NCBI GenBank assembly: GCA_029959285.1
Contig: JASCOE010000003.1
Coordinates: 1 to 64,000, forward strand
From: Flavobacteriaceae bacterium PS02337
GTDB taxonomy: Bacteria > Bacteroidota > Bacteroidia > Flavobacteriales > Flavobacteriaceae
Length of the DNA stretch: 64,000 nucleotides
Direction: 5' to 3'
Position 1 is the stretch's first letter, and each line of letters opens with the position of its first letter. The translations under genes were made by a program, and so were the position numbers. A model generated the notes under the pieces. That model was not told where the DNA came from. It saw nothing but the letters and a program-made list of their open reading frames with translations, and searched no databases. Positions 9,065 through 17,055 of the stretch are shown piece after piece.

Positions 9065-9101
9065 GTCTAGCTGGTTTTTTAAAACCGGCTGGACTTTTTT
9101 A
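9065..9101 (+). terminator. Terminator of the AAA ATPase gene
   Basis: GTCTAGCTGGTTTT pairs (with some G-U) with AAAACCGGCTGGAC, followed by TTTTTTATTTT. It lies 28 bases after the stop codon. Confidence 0.8.
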
Positions 9102-9139
9102 TTTTACAATAGTTACTTTTACAGTCCAAAAATAAATTT

Positions 9140-9994
9140 ATGTTATTCCTTATATTAAGTATTCTTTGCAGTGTTATTGTTGGCGTTATATTCAAAATTT
9201 CTAGAAAATACGAAGCCAATCCGTCACAAATTATTTCATTTAATTATGTAACGGCAATTACGCTTTGCTATTTTACGTTTAGTCCAGATCTAAAAGCGCT
9301 AGATAATAATGCGCCTTTAGAAATTTATACATCATTTGGAATCTTACTTCCAATCGTATTTCTTTTTCTGGCACTTTCTATAAAATTTATGGGAATCGCA
9401 AAAACCGATGCAGCGCAAAGATTGTCACTTTTTATTCCAATTCTTGCGGCTTGGTTATTATTTAATGAAGCATTTAATACCTATAAAGTAATCGGAGTTT
9501 TGGTTGGTTTTTCGGCACTATTATTTATATTGAAAAAGCCATCAGACAACACAGATAATAAATGGATTTATCCCGCAATGGTTTTGTTTGGTTTTGGAAT
9601 TGTTGACATTCTTTTTAAGAAAATAGCTTTGTACACTGTAGTTCCTTATACAACATCGTTATTTATCGTTTTCTTAATTTCTTTCGCGGTTTCATTGGCA
9701 CTTGTGATGTATAAGTTATTCATCACAAAAGAAAATTTCATTCTAAAAAGTATTCCTTTCGGAATTTTAGTCGGAATCTTCAATTTCGGAAACATATTAT
9801 TCTATTTAAAAGCACATAAAGCATTTGCTGAAAATCCATCAACGGTTTTTGCAGGAATGAATATGGGCGTAATCATTTTAGGAACTATAATTGGTGCTTT
9901 TTTCTTCAAAGAAAAATTATCTAAAATCAATATTTTGGGATTGTTTTTAGCTTTAATTGCAGTTGTTTTTATCGTTTTTTCACAATTGCAATAA
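9140..9994 (+). CDS. EamA/DMT-superfamily transporter
   Basis: The protein has 284 residues and about ten hydrophobic segments arranged as two repeated halves, the mark of drug/metabolite transporter (EamA) proteins. The second half ends GMNMGVIILGTIIGAFFFKEKLS followed by a last helix, as in EamA repeats. It is an inner-membrane exporter or permease; the substrate cannot be told from sequence. It is monocistronic, lying between the ATPase terminator and the leader-peptide region. Confidence 0.8.
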   Translation: MLFLILSILCSVIVGVIFKISRKYEANPSQIISFNYVTAITLCYFTFSPDLKALDNNAPLEIYTSFGILLPIVFLFLALSIKFMGIAKTDAAQRLSLFIPILAAWLLFNEAFNTYKVIGVLVGFSALLFILKKPSDNTDNKWIYPAMVLFGFGIVDILFKKIALYTVVPYTTSLFIVFLISFAVSLALVMYKLFITKENFILKSIPFGILVGIFNFGNILFYLKAHKAFAENPSTVFAGMNMGVIILGTIIGAFFFKEKLSKINILGLFLALIAVVFIVFSQLQ

Positions 9995-10101
9995 TTTTTT
10001 TTAGTCCGTAATCCTTTAGTTTACAGTTGTTTTTGTGATTAATTTAAAAAACTTTAAAAATAAACTCGACTAATTCTATAGAATTTATAAATATATTTTT
10101 G

Positions 10102-10109
10102 TAGATTTG
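10102..10109 (+). promoter_or_regulatory. -7 box TAGATTTG before the leader peptide
   Basis: TAGATTTG fits TAnnTTTG exactly. Transcription would start a few bases downstream, placing the small ORF at 10118 at the very 5' end of the mRNA. No matching -33 TTTG is at ideal spacing. Confidence 0.5.
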
Positions 10110-10117
10110 CTTCAACA

Positions 10118-10207
10118 ATGAAAAACTATAGCCGAAATATTATAATGTCTTTCCCATGCAGCTTTGCGATGTGCTGTATGATGAATCACGTTTTGAAATG
10201 GCGTTAA
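10118..10207 (+). CDS. 29-residue Cys/Met-rich leader peptide (candidate)
   Basis: The peptide reads MKNYSRNIIMSFPCSF and then AMCCMMNHVLKWR, stop TAA. Five Met and three Cys are concentrated in the middle, including C-x3-AMCCMM. It lies 9 bases after a -7 box and is followed by a perfect 10-bp terminator hairpin. That is the layout of a transcription attenuator in which ribosome stalling at scarce amino acids controls read-through. The sensed amino acid would be cysteine or methionine. The next gene is glutamate dehydrogenase, not an obvious sulfur gene, so the target is uncertain. Confidence 0.5.
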   Translation: MKNYSRNIIMSFPCSFAMCCMMNHVLKWR

Positions 10208-10242
10208 TAGAAAAAGTACTTGTTAGTTATTTTTTTTTTTTT

Positions 10243-10275
10243 AGCCTTTCATTGCACCATGAAAGGCTTTTTTTT
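10243..10275 (+). terminator. Attenuator-type terminator after the leader peptide
   Basis: AGCCTTTCAT pairs perfectly with ATGAAAGGCT across TGCACC, followed by a run of eight T. A T-rich run also precedes it. It sits 35 bases after the leader-peptide stop and about 180 bases before glutamate dehydrogenase. Confidence 0.8.
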
Positions 10276-10295
10276 GAATCGATAAAAATCTAAAT

Positions 10296-10376
10296 ATGAG
10301 AACCAATAGAAATATGAAAATTTTGATGCGCCGATGCCTGATAAAGATTCCGTGTTGTATCAGTTTTAAGAGATAA
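10296..10376 (+). CDS. Second short Cys-containing reading frame (26 residues, doubtful)
   Basis: The frame reads MRTNRNMKILMRRCLIKIPC and then CISFKR, stop TAA. It has three Cys and three Met and is very basic. It could be a second leader peptide or chance. It is recorded because it lies between the terminator and the glutamate dehydrogenase gene, where a second control step might sit. Confidence 0.2.
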   Translation: MRTNRNMKILMRRCLIKIPCCISFKR

Positions 10377-10453
10377 AAGAAATAGAATAATCTTCATAAA
10401 AGAAAGATATTCAATAATATAAAAAAGATAACCCAAACCTAAAAACTATAAAA

Positions 10454-11740
10454 ATGAGCTCAGAAATTATAAAACAGAATCCGTTTCAATCGATGGTTGA
10501 TCGCTTTAATATCGCTGCAGATATTTTAAACTTAAATGATTCACTTCGTTACAAATTGCAGCGTCCAGAAAAACAAATCACAGTAAACTTTTCTATAGTT
10601 CTAGATAACGGAAACGTTCAGAATTTTGAAGGATATCGTGTAATTCATAACACAGCTTTAGGACCGTCAAAAGGAGGAATTCGTTACGATACTGCTGTAA
10701 ATTTGGACGAAGTAAAAGCACTTGCCGCCTGGATGACTTGGAAATCTGCTGTAACCGGAATTCCATTTGGTGGAGCAAAAGGCGGCATTATTTGCGATCC
10801 AAAAAATCATTCTAAAACAGAATTAGAAAAAATTACAAGAGCTTACACAAAAGCTTTAGCTGATATTTTTGGACCAGAAAAAGATGTTCCAGCTCCAGAT
10901 ATGGGAACTGGTCCAGACGAAATGGGATGGTTAATGGATGAATTTTCGCTGTTGCACGGAAGACCAATTCATGCCGTAGTTACAGGAAAACATCTTCATT
11001 CTGGCGGATCTTTAGGTCGAGTAGAAGCAACAGGAAGAGGCGTAAGTATTATTAGTATTTTGGCTCTTCAAAAACTAAAAATAAGACCAGCGAGAGCGAC
11101 TGCGGCAATTCAAGGTTTTGGAAATGTCGGATTGCATTCTGCTTTGTTTTTACATGAAAAAGGAGTGAAGATAGTTGCAGTAAGTGATGTTTCGGAAGCA
11201 TTTTACAATCCAGACGGAATCAATATTCCGGAGTTGATTTTATATTATAATTTGAATAATAAAACGATAAAAGGATATCCGAATTCGGTTGCAATCAAAC
11301 ACGAAGATTTGTTGCTTTTGGATGTTGATGTGTTGATTCCGGCTGCAAAAGAAGATGTTATTACGCAGAAAAATGCAGGTGATATTCAAGCAAGAATTAT
11401 TGTTGAAGGAGCAAACGGACCTGTTTCTTCAGATGCAGATCAAATTTTGCATGATAAAAATATATTAGTTGTTCCTGATATTTTAGCCAATGCTGGCGGT
11501 GTTACAGTTTCTTATTTCGAATGGCTTCAGAATTCGCTTTTGGAATCTTGGAGAATTCACCAGATCAATAAACGTCTGGAGGATATATTAGAAAAAGGTT
11601 TTGAAACTGTTTTTAGAGTGGCAGTTAAACATGATGTAACGCCTCGTATTGCTGCTTATATTATTGCTTTGAAAAAAGTAGCCGAAACACAATCGGTTAA
11701 GGAAGTTGCTTTGGAAGCTCCTTTATTTAAGCAGAATTAA
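10454..11740 (+). CDS. gdhA: Glutamate dehydrogenase (Glu/Leu/Phe/Val dehydrogenase family)
   Basis: The protein has 428 residues, the usual length of the NAD-type hexameric enzymes of the GudB/RocG kind. It converts glutamate to 2-oxoglutarate and ammonia. The substrate pocket is seen in GPSKGGIRY (Lys73) and PFGGAKGGI with catalytic Lys109; PAPDMGTG carries the catalytic Asp. The Rossmann GFGNVG follows, then VEGANGP. The start MSSEIIKQNPF fits homologues. About 250 bases upstream are filled by the leader-peptide/attenuator region, which may regulate it. The cofactor preference cannot be settled by eye. Confidence 0.9.
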   Translation: MSSEIIKQNPFQSMVDRFNIAADILNLNDSLRYKLQRPEKQITVNFSIVLDNGNVQNFEGYRVIHNTALGPSKGGIRYDTAVNLDEVKALAAWMTWKSAVTGIPFGGAKGGIICDPKNHSKTELEKITRAYTKALADIFGPEKDVPAPDMGTGPDEMGWLMDEFSLLHGRPIHAVVTGKHLHSGGSLGRVEATGRGVSIISILALQKLKIRPARATAAIQGFGNVGLHSALFLHEKGVKIVAVSDVSEAFYNPDGINIPELILYYNLNNKTIKGYPNSVAIKHEDLLLLDVDVLIPAAKEDVITQKNAGDIQARIIVEGANGPVSSDADQILHDKNILVVPDILANAGGVTVSYFEWLQNSLLESWRIHQINKRLEDILEKGFETVFRVAVKHDVTPRIAAYIIALKKVAETQSVKEVALEAPLFKQN

Positions 11741-11872
11741 AATCAGGTTTACTTTGTAAAAGATCATTTTCGTTGATTACATTTTTAGTCTCCCTAAAAA
11801 CGTAATTGATGGAAGTGTCTTTTTCGTTTGTGTTTAGAATACCATTTTTAGAATCGAAAAATATCATCCAAA

Positions 11873-13096
11873 ATGAAAAATATCAATTTTCTCGCATTTG
11901 CCATGCCAGCCTTTTTTCTTTTTTTGTTTTTAGAATATAAGCTTGCCCAACGCAGGAAAAGGCCTGAAATTTTTAATTATGAAAGCTCAGTTTCCAATAT
12001 TTCCATCGGAATTGCAGAGCGTTTGATCAATCTCTTTATTGCCGCCAGTTTTTACCAATTGTATTATTTGATTTACGATAATTACAGACTATTTGATATT
12101 CCGAGTAATGTATTTATTTGGTTTGCGCTTATTCTCGCTACCGATTTTGTCTGGTATTGGTACCATAGATTAGGTCATGAAGTTAATTTCTTTTGGGCGG
12201 CACATATTGTGCATCATCATAGTGAAGAATTTAATTTTACGGCTGCGGCCAGAATTACTACTTTTCAAGCTGTAATTAGAACAGGATTTTGGTGTGTTTT
12301 GCCTTTTGTTGGTTTTCACCCAAGTATGGTTATTACAATGCTGATTGTGCACGGCGCTTATTCTTTCTTTACTCATACACAATTGATTGGTAAAATAAAA
12401 TGGCCGGAATATGTATTTGTAACGCCTTCTGTTCACGGCGTTCATCATGCATCTGACGAAAAATACCTCGATAAAAATTACGGCGATATGTTTACGTTTT
12501 GGGATCGTCTTTTTGGAACTTTCCAAACAGAAGAAGAAAAACCAAAATACGGATTAACGCATCCGCTGAAAAGCTATAGTTTCTTATGACAGCATTTTCA
12601 TTATTATTTTGAAATCTACGAATTATGGAAACGTTCGAGCGGATTTAAAGCAAGATGGAAAGCCATTTTTGGAAGTCCAGCTCATATGGATCAAGACATT
12701 CGTCCGATTCTTGAAAAGCGTTTTCTGCAAGATAAAAGCAATCCGCATCAAAGACTTCGATTTAGAAATTATCTTTATATACAATTGGGAATTTGTACTT
12801 TGATTCTAACAGTCTTCACTTATTATTTTGATTATTTACAAGCTTACGATAAGATATTTGTACTTTCATTGGTAATTCTGACTTTAATCAATTGCGGTGC
12901 TTTATTAGAGCAACGAAAATGGATTTATTATATTGAATACACTCGTATCTTTATGATTACAACGTATTTTTTATACGAAAAAGATTTAATCGTGTTTTTC
13001 TTTGTTCCGATTGCAATCATGATTTTTATCGAACAATTGTTTTCATTAAGTAAGATTTATCAGAATACAATTCTGCAGTTGGAATCTGTGGAATGA
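11873..13096 (+). pseudogene. Sterol desaturase/fatty acid hydroxylase family protein, interrupted by in-frame TGA
   Basis: The open part (11873-12589, 238 codons) is a membrane di-iron oxygenase domain with three His clusters: HRLGH, HIVHHHS and HGVHHAS. It ends at TGA 12587-12589 within HPLKSYSFL-stop-QHFHYYFEIYELW. The same frame then runs open to 13096 and supplies the missing C-terminal part, including two or three hydrophobic segments. Homologues in flavobacteria are about 400 residues in one chain, and a Trp (TGG) at the stop position would restore it, so TGG to TGA is the likely change. The catalytic core is complete before the stop, so a shortened enzyme might retain activity. The reaction would be hydroxylation or desaturation of a lipid. 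Confidence 0.8.
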
Positions 13097-13159
13097 TTAT
13101 ACAAAATAGTCCCAGAGGGACGAAATATTTATAGAAAACATATTTGTTTGAGATAGAAG

Positions 13160-13208
13160 AGCTCCAGCGGAGCGACATATTTAATTTATATGTCGCTCCG
13201 CTGGAGCT
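13160..13208. repeat. Palindromic repeat, CTCCAGCGGAGCG family
   Basis: The perfect 21-bp arms are 13160-13180 and 13188-13208, core CTCCAGCGGAGCGACATAT. They are preceded by CAGAGGGACGAAATATTTATAG, a companion segment that recurs near 58595-58630. The element also ends in TTTTTA and may terminate the gene at 13096. Further members lie at 57180-57440 and 58470-58640. Confidence 0.8.
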
Positions 13209-13335
13209 TTTTATTGGTTTTTGTAAAATAGGATTCTATAAATATTATGCTTCTCCGAAGCATATTACATTTCTTAATTATTTTCTGTGCAACTAAAAAA
13301 AACTTAGAACCTCAGCAACTTAGAACCTCAGAACC

Positions 13336-14934
13336 TTATATAGTCTTAATCTCCATAATTTTCTGCTCAAAAGTATCTTTAAAATCAGATTTACTTTTGA
13401 TTCTAGTTTTGTACGTATAAATTGTAGCCACAGAAAGTTCTAAGAATTCTGCCATTTGATTACTATCTTGAATTCCTAATCTGTACAAAGCGAAAATTCG
13501 TAATTCGGTATTTAAAAGTTCGCCTTTTTTGACCAAACATTTATGATCGTTTGGAAAAAGATTATTGAAATCGGTTACAAAAGTGGGAAACAATTTCAAG
13601 AAAATTTCATCAAATTGATGAAAGAGATTTTCCCGTTCTTCTTTCACATTATAACGCTTCAAACTTGCAATAACTTCATCTGTTTTTTTGGTGATGATTT
13701 TGTGAAGTGTACTTTTCTGAATATGATCTATTTTATTGATGAAAGCCGAAGTTGCTTTGATGAAATAAGTAATATATTCTTCTTTAATCGCATTTGCTTC
13801 ACTCAAACTCACATTCATTTCTTGTAATTGCAAATACGACGAAGCCATAGTTTTACGAGCTTTATTTTTCTCTTTTAATTGTTTAAAAATGATTCCCAAA
13901 AAAACAAAAATGATAACCGTTAGAATTGTCAAAAGAATAATGATTTTTTCGAGTTTGTCGTTTTTATCTTTTACATTATTTAATTGTGCTTTTTCTATAA
14001 TTGGCAAAATCGAAGAAATCTCAATTTTTCTATGTCTTGCATTATAAAAAGTAGCATCGTCCATGGCAATGTTGATGTATTCATTGGCTTTATCCAAATA
14101 ACCCATTTTGAAGAGTTCATTTGCTAAATTTCTAAGCGCTACGGTTTCTTTTGTAGCATTTTTGACATCGGCAACAGCAGCCATTGCCAAATACTGAATG
14201 GCTTTTTTGGTGTAACCTCGCTCGGAATAAATATATCCTAGACTCGAAGTTGCAATTCCGTAATAATCAGGAGGAAGATTATAGTTGTTAATCCAATAAC
14301 TGAAAGCGAATTCGGCGCCGCGCCAATCTTGTTGTTTTAAACGTTTCAGACTTTCTGCTGCCCAATATTCATTCGTATTCGTTCCAATTAATTCTAATGC
14401 CTTTTTTAAGAAATGATTTCCTTGCTGAACATAATGAATATTAAAACGCTGATCACGATTATAATCGGCTAAATCATAATACGCACGTGCTTTTATGTTG
14501 TAATATTCGAATTTGTTTTTGAGATCTAGCTTCGTGTCGTCAATAACATTTAAAGTGTCAATTGCTTCTTTAAAAAGTCCAGAAGACAAAAGAACAAAAC
14601 CTTCTTTAATTCGGCTTTTAGATAAAAATTTAGGATCTTTTAAAACCTTCGCTTTAATTTTAGATTGCTCTAGATAATAATAAGCCGAATCATATTTGAA
14701 TGATTTGTATTCGTCAAATAATCCCATATAACAATTATACAGCGCTTCATTATTTTGACTTAATGTAAACTTAGATACGTTTTTCTTTAAAGATTCAATT
14801 TTTCGATATTTCTGTTTCAGGTAAACGTCTTTTTTCAAGAGTACCTGATCCAATTCTTCTAAATATGGATTCGTCTCTTTCGCAGTTAGAGAAAATCCTA
14901 TAATGAAGAAAAACAGCATGAATATTCTTCGCAT
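13336..14934 (-). CDS. DUF6377-type regulator: TPR sensor with C-terminal LuxR-like HTH
   Basis: The protein has 532 residues. It has a signal peptide ([20 protein letters not shown]), then a TPR-like helical periplasmic region to about residue 325. One membrane helix follows ([20 protein letters not shown]), then a cytoplasmic coiled coil and an HTH near the C-terminus ([20 protein letters not shown], then [17 protein letters not shown]). Proteins of this layout (DUF6377) are found beside SusC/SusD loci in Bacteroidota and are taken to be one-component membrane regulators. It is divergent from the SusCD operon at 15415, and the 480-base gap between them should hold both promoters, so control of that operon is likely by inference. 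Confidence 0.8.
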   Translation of the reverse strand: MRRIFMLFFFIIGFSLTAKETNPYLEELDQVLLKKDVYLKQKYRKIESLKKNVSKFTLSQNNEALYNCYMGLFDEYKSFKYDSAYYYLEQSKIKAKVLKDPKFLSKSRIKEGFVLLSSGLFKEAIDTLNVIDDTKLDLKNKFEYYNIKARAYYDLADYNRDQRFNIHYVQQGNHFLKKALELIGTNTNEYWAAESLKRLKQQDWRGAEFAFSYWINNYNLPPDYYGIATSSLGYIYSERGYTKKAIQYLAMAAVADVKNATKETVALRNLANELFKMGYLDKANEYINIAMDDATFYNARHRKIEISSILPIIEKAQLNNVKDKNDKLEKIIILLTILTVIIFVFLGIIFKQLKEKNKARKTMASSYLQLQEMNVSLSEANAIKEEYITYFIKATSAFINKIDHIQKSTLHKIITKKTDEVIASLKRYNVKEERENLFHQFDEIFLKLFPTFVTDFNNLFPNDHKCLVKKGELLNTELRIFALYRLGIQDSNQMAEFLELSVATIYTYKTRIKSKSDFKDTFEQKIMEIKTI

Positions 14935-15414
14935 GATTTAGGTTTGGTTTAGGGTAAGGTTGGTTTTTTGTATAGTTAGTTAATTCGTTTTAAAATTAAA
15001 ATAAGTTTGAGATTAATTGAAATCTGACTTTATGGAATTTTGTAATTCGTTTAATAACATCGTTTTAAAAGGTGATTTTGGAAGTGAAAACGTGTGGTAA
15101 ATGTTAAAAACGGTTAATTTATTTGCAATTATACAATAAAAAGAGGTTATATAAATGCATAGTGAAAAAAATATACCAAATATTTTGCATATTGTCATTT
15201 TTACCATTAAAAAATCATTGATTTTCATCTAAACAACACCTTGATTTTTTAATTTCAAAAATAATAATAAAATATTGATATTCAGATTTTTGTATTTGTA
15301 ATTGTCTGAATTATATCTTGATTTTTCTCCGATTTTTTTTTTAGGATTTATTTAACTTCTAGCTTCGTGGTATCCTTTTGAAGGGGATAACAAACTAACA
15401 AAAACCAAAATTTT
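14935..15414. other. Divergent promoter region of the polysaccharide locus
   Basis: This is 480 bases without a gene, very A+T-rich. It separates the DUF6377 regulator from the SusCD operon. Weak -7-like matches (GATTTTTG and TGTATTTG near 15285-15299) precede the operon, but none fits TAnnTTTG exactly. No clear operator palindrome was found. Confidence 0.45.
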
Positions 15415-15936
15415 ATGAAATGTAAAAGTCTTTATTGGATAGCTTTTATGATGTGTTTTTTTGCGATTAGTTGCGATAACACAGAAGACGGAAGCTACGT
15501 AGATCCGATTACCCTTTACGAAAAAGTAAATGGAAATTGGGCATTAACAAATCTGAAAATGGTCGACGAAGTTGCCAAGGCAAACAAGATCGAACCAAAT
15601 GAAGAAAACTTGAGTACTTACTTTAACTACGAAGATTTTAAAATCAAATTTAACGTAGACGAAAAGAACAACCCAACAAGTTATGAAGTTACCGGAAATG
15701 TCCCTCCGTTATTTGCTGCAAAGGGATATTGGGCATTAAGTTCAGATTTTCAGCCAACTAATAATGGCGCAAATAAAATCTACTTATACAGCGATGCGCA
15801 GAAAACTCAAAAAACAGATGAACTTCGATTGATTTCCGTACCAGGAAAAAATGAAGAAATGCAGATTCAATTAACTCGTACTTCGGGCGGAGTAGATTTT
15901 GTGTCTTACATATTTAAATTAAATGCTATTAATTAA
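15415..15936 (+). CDS. DUF5004-type lipoprotein of the polysaccharide locus
   Basis: The protein has 173 residues. The signal peptide ends in a lipobox (FFAISC), and the acidic run after the lipidated Cys (CDNTEDGSYVD) resembles the export signal of surface lipoproteins in flavobacteria. The body, with GNWALTNLKM and KGYWALSSDF, is a lipocalin-like beta fold of the DUF5004 kind. It is the first gene of the operon and lies 8 bases before the next. It may take the place of a SusE/SusF glycan-binding protein; that is inference from position. Confidence 0.7.
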   Translation: MKCKSLYWIAFMMCFFAISCDNTEDGSYVDPITLYEKVNGNWALTNLKMVDEVAKANKIEPNEENLSTYFNYEDFKIKFNVDEKNNPTSYEVTGNVPPLFAAKGYWALSSDFQPTNNGANKIYLYSDAQKTQKTDELRLISVPGKNEEMQIQLTRTSGGVDFVSYIFKLNAIN

Positions 15937-15944
15937 AAAGTAAT

Positions 15945-17027
15945 ATGAAAAAGTTTATATATACAATTTTACTTGGCTTGTTGATGGCTCCTAATTTTAT
16001 TAAGGCGCAAGAAGCCGCAGGAGCTGTGGGGCCAATGTCATCATTTCCTGTTGTTTACAAATATGATGAAAAAGTTACGTGGTATTTTGATCTTTCGGGA
16101 ACCACTTTTGCAGAAACAGAAGATTTATATATCTGGATTTGGTCTCCATCTGAACCGGATGCTGGAAACTGGGAACATTCTTCAAGCTTTGCAAAACTCA
16201 AATATGAAGGAAATAAAATGTGGAGTTTTACTTTGACTCCAACTGTTTATTTTTCTAAAACACCTGCTGAAATTGCGGCAAGCGCTGGATTTTGGTTCCG
16301 TTTGAAAAACTTTAACGGATCTAAACAAAGTGAGGTTGCAAATATGCCGTATACTGATTTTTCATCATTTTATACTTCAAATGAATTAATCAGATCATAT
16401 CCTTCAAAACCGCTTATTGATAAACCAGTTAGTATTTTATTCAACGCTAATTTGAAAGATGGTTTTGCGGGTGTAGAAAGTGTTCATTTTCATAGTGGAT
16501 TGAATAATTGGGCTGTTTTACAAGAATATCAAGCTTGGCTTCCAGAGATTTCTGAAAAAACAAAACTGAAAGATCTTGGAAACGGTTTCTACAGAATGGA
16601 TTTGATTCCGCAGCAATATTACAATCCGCCAGCAGGTTTTGTCATGGAAAACATCACTTTTCTAATGGTGGCAAAAGATTGGGCAGCCAATTCGGGTGAT
16701 CAAATTATTTATGCTGGAGAATTTATTCCGCCGCCTCCGCCAAGTTTCAGCTTTTTTCCATTACAAATCAGTCAGAGAGATTTTCTTGGAATGTCTAGAA
16801 AAAACAACGAAGTGGGTGTAAACAAGTTGGTTTACACGATTACAGCTGGAACAAAAACATTTTCTGGTGAGTTTTCTGGAGGAACAGCAGAAATTAAAGG
16901 TTTTGTCAATCTGGTTACAGAATTGAACGGACTTCCGAATTTAAACGAAATCCATGTTTTGGTTAAAGATAACAAAGACAAAACGATTTCGGATACGATG
17001 ATCCCGCTTAAAACTCTAGACAAATAA
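15945..17027 (+). CDS. Secreted protein of the SusCD operon, probably glycan-binding
   Basis: The protein has 360 residues with a clear signal peptide (MKKFIYTILLGLLMAPNFIKAQ) but no lipobox. Residues about 30-150 (TWYFDLSGT, then EDLYIWIWSPSEPDAGNW) and about 160-290 look like two related beta domains with Trp-rich strands, as in starch-binding or SusE/F-like modules. A Pro-rich stretch (FIPPPPPSFSFFP) precedes a C-terminal domain. I cannot name a Pfam family. The placement between the DUF5004 lipoprotein and SusC suggests a role in binding the polysaccharide. Confidence 0.6.
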   Translation: MKKFIYTILLGLLMAPNFIKAQEAAGAVGPMSSFPVVYKYDEKVTWYFDLSGTTFAETEDLYIWIWSPSEPDAGNWEHSSSFAKLKYEGNKMWSFTLTPTVYFSKTPAEIAASAGFWFRLKNFNGSKQSEVANMPYTDFSSFYTSNELIRSYPSKPLIDKPVSILFNANLKDGFAGVESVHFHSGLNNWAVLQEYQAWLPEISEKTKLKDLGNGFYRMDLIPQQYYNPPAGFVMENITFLMVAKDWAANSGDQIIYAGEFIPPPPPSFSFFPLQISQRDFLGMSRKNNEVGVNKLVYTITAGTKTFSGEFSGGTAEIKGFVNLVTELNGLPNLNEIHVLVKDNKDKTISDTMIPLKTLDK

Positions 17028-17055
17028 TCACTATTAAATTAAAACACCAATTCTA

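Noticed and set aside
12170-12526. 118-codon minus-strand frame
   Set aside because: Antisense to the sterol desaturase core with conserved His clusters; a shadow.
2286-13096. UGA read as tryptophan or selenocysteine, because two genes carry in-frame TGA
   Set aside because: TGA is used as an ordinary stop, for example at the end of the sterol desaturase frame (13094-13096); no SECIS-like element was seen, and only one TGA stands at a probable Trp position.
15013-15228. 71-codon minus-strand frame in the divergent promoter region
   Set aside because: Phe/Ile/Lys-rich A+T translation in a regulatory gap, no start context or homologue recalled.
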